64,000 nt of DNA from Sediminicola luteus (GTDB lineage: Bacteria; Bacteroidota; Bacteroidia; Flavobacteriales; Flavobacteriaceae). The notes under the pieces were generated by a model that saw only the letters and a list, made by a program, of their open reading frames with translations, was not told where the DNA came from and did not search any database. Positions 21,560 through 30,073 of this stretch are shown here, piece by piece (the first letter of the stretch is position 1; each line of letters begins with the position of its first letter). Both the position numbers and the translations under genes were made by a program. The stretch is from assembly GCF_002514735.1 (NCBI RefSeq), contig NZ_KZ300477.1, positions 249,879-313,878 on the forward strand, in the 5' to 3' direction.

Positions 21560-23437
21560 CTAGGCATCGCTTTTTCCATTTTCACCATTTACGATATCGG
21601 TAACACAATCCCTAAAGTCAGGATGGATATCGTCTTCAGGTATTAAATCGGGAATAAGATCGATACGCTCCATCATATAGCGCGGTTGCTCTTGTAAGCC
21701 CACCAAATGCACTTCAATTTCTTGGTTACGTATCGCCATCACGATATCTTCAATGGTGTATAATCCAGACTGGTCTATATACGGCACCAGATCCATACGC
21801 AATATCAAATGTTTGGCACTTTGGGGCACTTGCCCAGCCAGTTGTTGAATCTCCGAGGTAGAACCAAAGAAAATAGGTCCGCGTAGGTGTTTTACGAACA
21901 CATCATCGTTGAATCCGGCAGGTACATTGGTCTCATCGGCCCATGGGGTTTCTTCGAGATCTCCAATTTTAAGTACATCGGACTGTTTGGCGGTAAGATC
22001 CCCGATTTTTTTCATGAACATGAGCGAGGCGATTACCAAACCGATACCCACGGCATAAACCAGGTTCCAGAAGGTAGACAAGCCCAATACCACCAGCATA
22101 ATGATAACTTCGGAGCTTAACTTTAAGGGACCTAGTTTCACATCTTTCGGTAAGTTAGGTATGGCCCTTAAGCCTTTATAATCCATTACCCCAATACCTA
22201 CGGTAATCAAGATTCCGGCCAATACCGCAGCAGGGATTTTGGAAGCGATAGGCCCGAGGCCAAGTAGGATTATCAATAACATTACCCCGGCAATCATACC
22301 TGATAATTTGGTTTTACCCCCAGAGTTGATGTTTACCACCGTACGAATGGTAGCCCCGGCACCAGGAATACCACCAAAAATTGCGGCAATAGAGTTACCG
22401 ATACCCTGCCCCACCAATTCTTTATTGGGTTTGTGCTTGGTCTTGGTCATATTATCGGCCACTACCGAGGTCAACAGCGAATCGATGGCCCCTAAAAGTG
22501 CCAAAGTAAGCGCCGTAAAAATGTAAGGGGTTATGGTACCTACACTAAATCCGGTAATGATCTCGAGGTTCGGAATCGGGAAACCTTCCGGAATCTGTTC
22601 GATAGGACGGTAGTCGAGACTAAAGCCCAAAGCGATACCCGTCATAACCACCAAGGCTACCAGCGTACTGGGTACTGCGGTGGTTATACGTTTAAAGCCA
22701 TAAATGATCACTATGGTACCCAAGGCCAAAAGAAGCTCAAGCCAGTTAATGTTGCCCAGGGCCTGGGGCAGTACCTTAAAGGTGCCCAAAACCCCGGAAG
22801 CTTCTTTTCCTGCCAAGGTCCTACTTTCACGTAGAATATCGGCAGCAGAGACCTTTTTCGCCCTTTCAATGGTCTCTTCAAAATCTTCAAGGACCAAAAT
22901 GTCTTCCCCGGCTTCCTCTTTTAAGATATTCTCTAAGATGAGTTCTTCGGCCTCCGGTTTAAACTCTTGAACAAACTGGTTGTCTTCCTTGGCATAATAG
23001 CCAACGGCCGGAAGGATCTGGGTAATAAGTATAATTACCCCAATGGCGGTCATAAAACCCGATACTACCGGGTAGGGAATATAGCGAATGTATTTTCCGA
23101 GCCCCAAAACCCCCAATCCGATCTGAAAAAGTCCGGATAAAAGGAAAACGGTCAAGATATAGGGCAGGGCTTTGTTTACATCGCCATCGTTTACGGCAAT
23201 AATACTGGCGATTACCACCATACTTACGGCCGTCATGGGTGCGGTTGGACCGGAGATCTGTGTATCGGTTCCCCCAAAGAGGGCAGCGAAAAAGGCGATA
23301 AAGATCGCACCGTACAATCCCGCCTGAGGGCCAAGTCCGGAAGAAACCCCGAACGCAAGGGCCAGCGGTAGGGCTACGATACCAGCGGTAATTCCGCCAA
23401 AAAGATCTCCCTTTAAGTTACTGAACATATTTTTCAT
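21560..23437 (-). CDS. SulP family inorganic anion transporter, probable bicarbonate transporter
   Basis: The 625-residue membrane protein opens with the SulP signature (FSNLKGDLFGGITAGIVALP LALAFGVSSGLGPQAG region), then FGGTDTQISGPTAPMTAVSM. It has about 10-12 hydrophobic spans and a C-terminal STAS domain (residues about 515-610: FVKHLRGPIFFGSTSEIQQL, LILRMDLVPYIDQSGLYTIE). A charged insertion of about 60 residues (ILPAVGYYAKEDNQFVQEFK through RAKKVSAADILRESR) lies between two membrane spans. It lies 63 bp downstream of a beta-carbonic anhydrase, an association typical of SulP bicarbonate uptake systems. Sulfate transport remains possible. Confidence 0.9.
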   Translation of the reverse strand: MKNMFSNLKGDLFGGITAGIVALPLALAFGVSSGLGPQAGLYGAIFIAFFAALFGGTDTQISGPTAPMTAVSMVVIASIIAVNDGDVNKALPYILTVFLLSGLFQIGLGVLGLGKYIRYIPYPVVSGFMTAIGVIILITQILPAVGYYAKEDNQFVQEFKPEAEELILENILKEEAGEDILVLEDFEETIERAKKVSAADILRESRTLAGKEASGVLGTFKVLPQALGNINWLELLLALGTIVIIYGFKRITTAVPSTLVALVVMTGIALGFSLDYRPIEQIPEGFPIPNLEIITGFSVGTITPYIFTALTLALLGAIDSLLTSVVADNMTKTKHKPNKELVGQGIGNSIAAIFGGIPGAGATIRTVVNINSGGKTKLSGMIAGVMLLIILLGLGPIASKIPAAVLAGILITVGIGVMDYKGLRAIPNLPKDVKLGPLKLSSEVIIMLVVLGLSTFWNLVYAVGIGLVIASLMFMKKIGDLTAKQSDVLKIGDLEETPWADETNVPAGFNDDVFVKHLRGPIFFGSTSEIQQLAGQVPQSAKHLILRMDLVPYIDQSGLYTIEDIVMAIRNQEIEVHLVGLQEQPRYMMERIDLIPDLIPEDDIHPDFRDCVTDIVNGENGKSDA

Positions 23438-23500
23438 GTATACAACTATTGTGGTTTAAAAGATGAAACATACTTCCCTGTAAGTTTCCCTTTATACCGT

Positions 23501-24133
23501 TTAGGATTCGTAGAAAGTAACCCCACCCGAAGCAATGTCGTACATGGCCCCGATAATGGCAATTTCCCCATTGTCTTCCATTTCCTTAAGTACAGGACTT
23601 TGGTTACGGATATCGGCCATGGTCAATTCTACGTTCTTCTCGGCCACGGTATTTACAAAGTCGAGGTTCTTAGAAGTACGTTCGGCAGGATCTTCTGGTG
23701 AGCTAACGGCATTTACCGCCGGTTGGATCTTGTTCAACAAGCCGGTTAAATTGCCCAGTTCAGCATGGTCGCAGGCCCCTTTAACGGCCCCGCATGCGGT
23801 ATGGCCCAGCACAACAATAAGTTTGGTGCCCGCCAATTTACAGGCAAACTCCATACTACCCAAAAGGTCGCCGTTTACGATATTACCCGCCACACGGGCC
23901 GAGAAGATATCGCCAATCCCTTGGTCGAACACCATTTCGGCCGGTACACGCGAATCGATACAGCTTAAAACGGTAGCGAACGGATATTGCCCGGTACTGG
24001 TCTGGGCTACCTGCTCTAACAAGGCACGGGATCCTTGCTTGTTATCTACAAATCTTTGGTTGCCTTCTTTTAACATATTCAAGGCTGAAGACGGGGTCAT
24101 GCCCGCCTGGGTTTCTTTTGTTTGGGTAATCAT
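23501..24133 (-). CDS. Beta-class carbonic anhydrase
   Basis: The 210-residue protein has the zinc ligands C58-x-D60-x-R62 (LSCIDSRVPAEMVFDQGIGDIFSARVAGN) and H111-x2-C114 (VVLGHTACGAVKGA), as in beta-carbonic anhydrases. It interconverts CO2 and bicarbonate. No signal peptide is evident, so it is cytosolic. A small palindrome, ATCGG-N6-CCGAT, lies about 20 bp upstream at 24150-24165. With the SulP gene it would form a bicarbonate acquisition pair. Confidence 0.95.
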   Translation of the reverse strand: MITQTKETQAGMTPSSALNMLKEGNQRFVDNKQGSRALLEQVAQTSTGQYPFATVLSCIDSRVPAEMVFDQGIGDIFSARVAGNIVNGDLLGSMEFACKLAGTKLIVVLGHTACGAVKGACDHAELGNLTGLLNKIQPAVNAVSSPEDPAERTSKNLDFVNTVAEKNVELTMADIRNQSPVLKEMEDNGEIAIIGAMYDIASGGVTFYES

Positions 24134-24235
24134 AAACTTAGTTATTTGAATCGGTAGATTCCGATGGTTATGTTATTAAGGAATATTCCCCATGAACACT
24201 GCCGGTGGGGAAACTAAAAATACGAAAGAAAAGAA

Positions 24236-24532
24236 TTATACTTCGGGAGGTGGTGAGGGAATTTCCTGAAAGTGGACACCGTCTACTTTGGCCGGTGAAA
24301 TCAATGTAGGCAATCCGCTAGCTTGTTCCGCTACGGTATAAACGGGCCATTGTACCGGATAAAAATCTTTTTCACCCCAAGTTTCCTTGCCCTCATTCTG
24401 GTTTTCCTCTTCCCCAAAATCCCAGGCCAAAACGGTTTCATGGCCCTGCTCAACCAAAGACACCACTGCTGGCACAACAATAGTGCTTACCAACATTAGG
24501 GAGCATAGTAGAACGGTAACGGATTTGAACAT
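24236..24532 (-). CDS. Hypothetical small exported or membrane protein
   Basis: The 98-residue protein has a signal-like N-terminus (MFKSVTVLLCSLMLVSTIVV PAVVSLVEQGHE region). The short acidic, proline-rich mature part contains WDFGEEENQNEGKETWGEKD and ends FQEIPSPPPEV. The family is not recognised. It lies between batE (78 bp upstream) and the carbonic anhydrase (102 bp downstream), on the same strand. It may be read through from the bat operon, but the gap argues for its own promoter. Confidence 0.55.
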   Translation of the reverse strand: MFKSVTVLLCSLMLVSTIVVPAVVSLVEQGHETVLAWDFGEEENQNEGKETWGEKDFYPVQWPVYTVAEQASGLPTLISPAKVDGVHFQEIPSPPPEV

Positions 24533-24610
24533 GGATTATTGGTCTTTTACCCAGAATATCGTACACTAACGAATATAGGGTTTTGCGGCCAGTAATCCGA
24601 TAAAAAAGGG

Positions 24611-25375
24611 TTAAAAATCCTTTAAGGCTTTGAGGTCTTCGGCCGGCATCCATCCGGTATTCCCATCGGGGATGCGTACCTTTTTCCAGCCCTCGAAACC
24701 TTCTTCGATAATTACCTTGGTTCCCTCGTGCAAACGAAAGCGTTCGGCACCGTTGGCATTCGGGGCATCGGTTACTACAACCTCCGCAGCGAAGACAATG
24801 GCGGGATCGTCGGCCATGAATTCGGTATACCGCACATAGGCCAGCCCTACGGCCACTACCGAAATGATTAAAGCCGTAGTACCCCCTAAAAAGGCGATAC
24901 GCTTGCGGTTGGCCAGGGCAGAAAAATGGTAGATCAAATACCCTAGGATAAAAAGCAGCATCATGGCAATGGATACATAGGCCCACTGCTCAAAACTTAA
25001 CAAGCCTACGGTATTCTTGTAAAAATTGGAAAGATCGTTCTCGGGCATGGGTACAAAAGCATCCAAGGTCATATTCTGGGCATAGGCCAGGTTTTCTAGA
25101 ATTTCTTTGTCATCGGGACTTAACAACAGGGCCTTCTCAAAATAGTAGATACTGGGTCCTGGCCTGTTCAGTTTATAATTGGCATTCCCGAGGTTAAAGT
25201 AAAGTTCGGCCGAGTGTTGGCCGGTCTCCAAGATCTTTTCATAGGCACTAATGGCCCCTTCGAAGTCTTCGGCATTATACGCTTTGTTCCCCTGCTCGAA
25301 CAAATTGGCAGTATCGGTCTGTGCCCATCCCACTAGGGTAACGAATACGGATATGTAAGTAACTAAACGCTTCAT
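24611..25375 (-). CDS. batE: BatE: TPR and SH3-domain membrane protein
   Basis: The 254-residue protein has a signal peptide (MKRLVTYISVFVTLVGWAQ) and TPR repeats at about 25-100 (LFEQGNKAYNAEDFEGAISA, ELYFNLGNANYKLNRPGPSI). Two membrane spans lie at about 130-175 (FEQWAYVSIAMMLLFILGYL, IAFLGGTTALIISVVAVGLA), and a C-terminal SH3-like domain (FRLHEGTKVIIEEGFEGWKK, NTGWMPAEDLKAL) follows. This is the BatE architecture. It overlaps batD by 4 bp and is the last gene of the aerotolerance operon. Confidence 0.88.
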   Translation of the reverse strand: MKRLVTYISVFVTLVGWAQTDTANLFEQGNKAYNAEDFEGAISAYEKILETGQHSAELYFNLGNANYKLNRPGPSIYYFEKALLLSPDDKEILENLAYAQNMTLDAFVPMPENDLSNFYKNTVGLLSFEQWAYVSIAMMLLFILGYLIYHFSALANRKRIAFLGGTTALIISVVAVGLAYVRYTEFMADDPAIVFAAEVVVTDAPNANGAERFRLHEGTKVIIEEGFEGWKKVRIPDGNTGWMPAEDLKALKDF

Positions 25376-27180
25376 AACTGTTTGTCCATTTGGGATATTA
25401 CATCGCTGGCCTTATCGTAATCTTGATGCATTTGCACATCGGAAAAAGGACTGTAACGCGCCATCTCACAATTTTGCAAAAGGGAGATAAAGGCGGTAAT
25501 ATGATTTTCAGATACCTCTTTCTCGTTCAACAGATCAGTTATCTTGTCTTTGCTGAATTCCGTGGTTTCTATCTTCAACTTGGCCTTAAGATAATTGTGT
25601 AGGGCGCGGTGTAGGGCATCATAGAATTGTTCTTTTTGGCCCATATTCTTTTTGGCCTCCGACAAAAAGCGTTTGGCCAATTTGTTGGCTTTTTTCACCT
25701 TGTTCCCTACCACATCTTGGGCAATGGCCTCGCGTTTCTTCCTAAAGATAATGGCCAAAGGTATTAGCAAAAGCGGAAGCAACAACCACAGCCAATACGA
25801 TTTGGAACCAAAGAAATAGGTGGTACCCAAGGGTTGTAATTGGGTCGCCGTTTTTAAGAAGTTGAAGTTTTTACCACTGTTTACGATCTGTTTGTTGGTG
25901 CCGGAAGCCACGGTGGCTGCCGTAGTATTGGCCCCACTGGCCAAAGGCCCCTCTACCACATTGACCAATAATTCTTGGGAATCTATGGTATGGTATTTTT
26001 GGGTCTTCGGATTAAAGTAGCTGAAATTTATGGGCGGAATCGGGTATTTGCCCCGATACGAGGGTACTATGGTATAGCTATTGCTCACTTTACCGTCCAT
26101 TCCGGAAATGGTGGTACGTATCTTTTCGTCGAACTCGGGTTCGTAAACTTCCAAGGAAGCCGGAAAACTTGGCGATGGCAGTTCGAATAGTTTTAGATTC
26201 CCTTTTCCGCTTACGGTAACCTTGGCCTGAAGCGATTCGGAAGCGTTCAAATGGGTCTTACTGGTGGTAACCAAAAAGTCAAAATCACCCACGGCACCTG
26301 TAAACCCAGCCGGTTTACCCGCTTCGGGCAAGGCTTTTACGTTAATGGTACGCCTACCGGCCGAAACCGTTTTATTGGCCTGGGTATAGATCCTACTTCC
26401 AAAAAAGTCCCTTTTATTGGTAGGTACGTCTACGGTAACGTCCAAAGACAAGGGCTCAAGTTCGAGTTTGCCCGTTTTTTGCGGATATAAAACCACCCTT
26501 TTTAAAATCACATACCTATATGCTTTGCCATCGTAGGTGCCATTGGCCGCCTTATATTGTTTTACGGGAATATCTTGGCTCCAGAAATTATTATAGGTCG
26601 GATTATCGAGCGGATTAAAATGGGAAACGTTCACATACTGGCTAAAATACAGTTTGTACACTACTGAAATGGCCTGGTTCAAATAGGGTCGGGCATCCGA
26701 GACCTCAGCCACTAAATGTAGGTTGTCACGGGCAAAATCGTCGGCGGTAACCTGATCGGAAGGTTTGTCTACCGCAGCGGTAACCTTTACGGTCTTGGGT
26801 ACCGATTTATACACCTGGCCTTTGATGGTAATACTGGCCTGGCCAATGGTTTGGGTACCCTGTGCCTGAGGGGCCAAAACATAGGAATAGGTCTTGGAAT
26901 AATGTCTTTTACCGTTAATATAGGAACGTTGGATCGATTGTGAAGGCCCCATTACTACCCGGAAGCCCTCGAAACTCGGCGGCTGGAAATTATCGCCATC
27001 GTGGTTCATGGCAAATTCGACCTGTAGTCTTTCGTTGATCCCTAAGGTTTCTTTGGAAAGCTTCAGTTCAAAATTTACCGTTTTGGCATCTTGGGCCCAG
27101 CTGGCCCATCCTACGAATAGAAATACCAGCCCCAGGAGAAACGGCTTTAGACCTATGTTATGTTTACCAGTCTTTTTCAT
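25372..27180 (-). CDS. batD: BatD: exported beta-sandwich protein with C-terminal membrane anchor
   Basis: The 602-residue protein has a signal peptide (MKKTGKHNIGLKPFLLGLVF, cleavage after about 30). Several Ig-like segments follow (FELKLSKETLGINERLQVEF, YVLAPQAQGTQTIGQASITI, VTVSGKGNLKLFELPSPSFP). A membrane span lies near 455-475 (SYWLWLLLPLLLIPLAIIF), then a cytoplasmic helical tail. This matches the BatD (oxygen tolerance) family. It overlaps batC by 17 bp and batE by 4 bp. The protein would sit on the periplasmic face and contact the VWA proteins. Confidence 0.9.
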   Translation of the reverse strand: MKKTGKHNIGLKPFLLGLVFLFVGWASWAQDAKTVNFELKLSKETLGINERLQVEFAMNHDGDNFQPPSFEGFRVVMGPSQSIQRSYINGKRHYSKTYSYVLAPQAQGTQTIGQASITIKGQVYKSVPKTVKVTAAVDKPSDQVTADDFARDNLHLVAEVSDARPYLNQAISVVYKLYFSQYVNVSHFNPLDNPTYNNFWSQDIPVKQYKAANGTYDGKAYRYVILKRVVLYPQKTGKLELEPLSLDVTVDVPTNKRDFFGSRIYTQANKTVSAGRRTINVKALPEAGKPAGFTGAVGDFDFLVTTSKTHLNASESLQAKVTVSGKGNLKLFELPSPSFPASLEVYEPEFDEKIRTTISGMDGKVSNSYTIVPSYRGKYPIPPINFSYFNPKTQKYHTIDSQELLVNVVEGPLASGANTTAATVASGTNKQIVNSGKNFNFLKTATQLQPLGTTYFFGSKSYWLWLLLPLLLIPLAIIFRKKREAIAQDVVGNKVKKANKLAKRFLSEAKKNMGQKEQFYDALHRALHNYLKAKLKIETTEFSKDKITDLLNEKEVSENHITAFISLLQNCEMARYSPFSDVQMHQDYDKASDVISQMDKQL

Positions 27181-28048
27181 TCTTGACTTTGGCGCCTTTC
27201 ACCTTTTTGGCGTCCATTTTATCCTTAACTTTTTTCTCTTCGTTCTGTATGGCATCCATCAGGTTCTTTACCTGTTGGGGCGATAGTTGGTTGGGTCGGG
27301 GCTGTTGTTGTTGCTCTTGCTGCTGTTGATCTTGGGATTTATCGCCCTGTTTTTCCTCTTTGCTCTTTTCGTCCCCGTCGCCTTCCTTACTGTCTTCTTT
27401 CTCCTTATCGCCTTCCTTGTTCTCGTCTTCTTGGTCGCCCTGATCGTCTTTGTCGTTGTCGCCCTTATCTTGATCTTTATTCTGATCCTTGTTCTCGTCT
27501 TCCTTATTCTGATCCTGGTCTTTGTTCTCGTCGTTTTGGTCTTGGTTGTTCTGGTTCTCTTCCTGCTCTTTTTTCAGCATTTCTTGGGCCAGGGCCAGAT
27601 TGTAACGGGTCTCTTCGTCGGTAGGATCCTTACGCAACGATTCTTTATACGCCTCTACGGCTTTTTCGTACTGTTTGTTCTGCATGAACACATTGCCCAT
27701 ATTGTGATAAGCATTGTGTTTCTCTCCCTTGGAAGCCGCGGTTTCCCCAGCTTTTTTATAGTGGCCAAAAGCTTCGTTGAACGACCCATTGTTGTACTGG
27801 GCATTACCCAAATTGTAGGGCGCAGCCGCATTGGCATTGCTTTTACTTATTGCCTTACGGTAGTTGGCTTCGGCCGAGGCAAATTGGTTTTCACTCAATT
27901 TTTGGTTCCCTTCCCAGGTCAGGTTTTGGGAAACTTCCAGAGCCAGGCGTTTCTTTTTTTCAACCGCTTCTTGATCCTGTCCAAAAACACAGGCAACCAC
28001 CAAAAGTAGTACCGCGGTAATGCTATTTTTTATCATCGCCATGTTCAT
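27164..28048 (-). CDS. batC: BatC: TPR protein with long acidic/Gln/Lys low-complexity tail
   Basis: In this 294-residue protein a signal-like N-terminus (MIKNSITAVLLLVVACVFGQ) is followed by TPR units at about 50-160 (ASAEANYRKAISKSNANAAA, PYNLGNAQYNNGSFNEAFGH, EKAVEAYKESLRKDPTDEET). Then come about 90 residues of almost only D, E, K, N, Q and G (residues about 166-255). The C-terminus resembles other BatC ends (QQVKNLMDAIQNEEKKVKDK). The start may be at 28048, 28042 or 28036, all overlapping batB. The reverse strand of the low-complexity tract yields a long hydrophobic frame that is an artefact. Confidence 0.88.
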   Translation of the reverse strand: MNMAMIKNSITAVLLLVVACVFGQDQEAVEKKKRLALEVSQNLTWEGNQKLSENQFASAEANYRKAISKSNANAAAPYNLGNAQYNNGSFNEAFGHYKKAGETAASKGEKHNAYHNMGNVFMQNKQYEKAVEAYKESLRKDPTDEETRYNLALAQEMLKKEQEENQNNQDQNDENKDQDQNKEDENKDQNKDQDKGDNDKDDQGDQEDENKEGDKEKEDSKEGDGDEKSKEEKQGDKSQDQQQQEQQQQPRPNQLSPQQVKNLMDAIQNEEKKVKDKMDAKKVKGAKVKNEKDW

Positions 28049-29075
28049 TGAATAGATTTAACTTACGTAACCAATTGGTCTTACGATCCAATACGAAAAT
28101 GTCTAAAAACAAGAAAAGGAGGCCTATGCCCAAAAACCACTGGAACTGATCTTTGAAATCGGCGAATTGCTGGGCCTCGAATTCGGTTTTATCCATTTGT
28201 TCGAGTTCGTCGGTAATGGCCGCTATGGCAGCTTTGGTATCGGAGCCATCTACATAGCGTCCGTTGCCTTCATCGGCAATCTCTTCCAAAACTTCAGGGT
28301 TCAGTTTGGTAATCACTACCTCGCCATCTTGGTCTTTCTTTAAACTCTCTACAATACCATTGATCTTCATGGGAATGGGCGCCCCTTTTTCGTTACCTAC
28401 CCCAATGGTAAAGATCTTGATCCCCTTTTCGGTGGCTTTTTCAACCACATCCAAGGTAGCATTGCCACTATGGTCTTCCCCATCAGAGATAATGAACAGC
28501 ACCCTGTTGGTCTGCTCGTCGTCGTTATAATAGGAAGTAGCCAGTTCAATAGCCTGATCTATGGCGGTACCTTGTGACGACATCATATCGGTATTCATAC
28601 TCTGTAAAAAGAGTTTGGCGGCACCATAATCGGTGGTTATGGGTAATTGCGGATAGGCTTGGGCGGCATAGGCGATAATTCCGATACGGTCGCTTACCAA
28701 AGAATTCACTATTTCCGAAACCAAACGTTTGGCCTTCTCCAAGCGGTTGGGTGCGATATCTTCGGCCAACATACTTTTAGAAACATCGACGGCGAAAACG
28801 ATATCTACCCCTTCTCGTTTAACGGTCTCTAGTTTAGTACCCATTTTCGGGTTTACCAAGCCAAAGGTCAAAAAGGCCAAGCCCGCGCAAAAGAGTATCA
28901 ATTTTAAGCTGCCCTTGAATTTGGAACGATCGGGCATAAGGCGTGCCATAAGATCGGGTTGGGCGAATTTTTTACGGGTCTTCATTCGCCAGATGCCGAA
29001 CAATACATAGAATAGCACGAGCACCGGCAAGATTGCCAGTAAGATAAAATAGCCTTTTTCGTCGAACTGTACCAT
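28023..29075 (-). CDS. batB: BatB: membrane VWA-domain protein
   Basis: In this 350-residue protein two N-terminal membrane spans (residues about 10-30 and 57-75) precede a von Willebrand A domain. Its MIDAS motif is DVSKS (97-101, in DIVFAVDVSKSMLAED), with SDGEDHSG later. A C-terminal span (FLGIGLLFLFLDIFVLDRKTNW) follows. It is paralogous to batA, which ends 2 bp upstream of its start. The MIDAS residues are intact, so metal-dependent ligand binding is expected. Confidence 0.92.
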   Translation of the reverse strand: MVQFDEKGYFILLAILPVLVLFYVLFGIWRMKTRKKFAQPDLMARLMPDRSKFKGSLKLILFCAGLAFLTFGLVNPKMGTKLETVKREGVDIVFAVDVSKSMLAEDIAPNRLEKAKRLVSEIVNSLVSDRIGIIAYAAQAYPQLPITTDYGAAKLFLQSMNTDMMSSQGTAIDQAIELATSYYNDDEQTNRVLFIISDGEDHSGNATLDVVEKATEKGIKIFTIGVGNEKGAPIPMKINGIVESLKKDQDGEVVITKLNPEVLEEIADEGNGRYVDGSDTKAAIAAITDELEQMDKTEFEAQQFADFKDQFQWFLGIGLLFLFLDIFVLDRKTNWLRKLNLFNEHGDDKK

Positions 29076-29077
29076 AC

Positions 29078-30073
29078 TTATAACATACTTCTAAACAGCG
29101 TATTCGCCAATACCCATTCCAACAACAGTAAAATACCTGCCAAAAAGATCAGCGGCCTGAATTTTTCCTCAAACCTACGGAACTTGATTTCCTCTACTTC
29201 CGTTTTTTCGAGTTTATTGATCTCGTCGTATATACTTTCTAAAGAGGCATTATTGGTCGCCCTAAAATATTGCCCTCCGGTGGTCGCCGCTATTTCCTGT
29301 AGCAACTTTTCATCGATTTCTACCTGCCGCATCCCAAAACGGAACGAACCATCGGGGTTATAGGAAATAGGCGATAACGCATTGCCATTGGTTCCCAAAC
29401 CTATAGTATAGGTCTTTATACCGAATTCCACCGCCAATTCGGCCGCCGTTGCCGGTTCTATGGCCCCGGCATTGTTTACCCCATCGGTAAGTAAGATCAC
29501 CACCTTACTTTTGGCCTTACTGTCCTTCAGTCTATTTACCGAAGTGGCCAATCCCATGCCGATGGCGGTACCATCGTTCAATTGACCATAGGTAATCTCT
29601 TCCAACGAACGCAACGCAATGGCCTTATCGCTGGTAATGGGGGTTTTGGTATAGCTTTCGCCCGCATAGACAACCAAGCCAATACGATCGTTGGGGCGTT
29701 CTTTAATGAATTCGGAAGCCACTTCTTTCAAGGCCTCCAATCGGTAGGGCTTTAAATCGCGGGCCAACATAGAACTAGAAACATCTATGGCCATAACGAT
29801 ATCGATACCTTTGGTGGTCTTGGTCTTGGAAGATACATCTTGGGTCTGGGGTCGGGCCAAGGCGGTAATGACAGCGGCCAGCGCCAATAACCTCAACAAA
29901 ATGAGTCCGTGACGTAGTTTGGGCAACCAACCCCCATCGCCAAAACCTTGGGTACTGGACATGCGAAGGCTTGGGGCCTGTTGATCTCTTTTAAAGATAT
30001 ACCATGCCAAGGCCACGGGTAGCGCTAAGAGCAACCAAAAAAACTGTGGATGTGCAAAAGTTATACCTTCCAT
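29078..30073 (-). CDS. batA: BatA: membrane VWA-domain protein
   Basis: The 331-residue protein starts MEGITFAHPQFFWLLLALPVALAWYIFKR. A second span (LILLRLLALAAVITALARPQ) and a VWA domain with MIDAS DVSSS (97-101) and LLTDGVNNAG follow. It closes with a C-terminal span (FRPLIFLAGILLLLEWVLA). This is the BatA layout. The start codon overlaps the stop of the 558-residue gene by one base (TAATG). BatA and BatB are thought to act with MoxR-type ATPases in stress tolerance at the envelope. Confidence 0.93.
   Translation of the reverse strand: MEGITFAHPQFFWLLLALPVALAWYIFKRDQQAPSLRMSSTQGFGDGGWLPKLRHGLILLRLLALAAVITALARPQTQDVSSKTKTTKGIDIVMAIDVSSSMLARDLKPYRLEALKEVASEFIKERPNDRIGLVVYAGESYTKTPITSDKAIALRSLEEITYGQLNDGTAIGMGLATSVNRLKDSKAKSKVVILLTDGVNNAGAIEPATAAELAVEFGIKTYTIGLGTNGNALSPISYNPDGSFRFGMRQVEIDEKLLQEIAATTGGQYFRATNNASLESIYDEINKLEKTEVEEIKFRRFEEKFRPLIFLAGILLLLEWVLANTLFRSML

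Noticed and set aside
27287-28009. Long plus-strand hydrophobic reading frame opposite batC
   Set aside because: It is the reverse complement of the acidic low-complexity tail and TPR region of BatC; batC has all family features, so this frame is a shadow.
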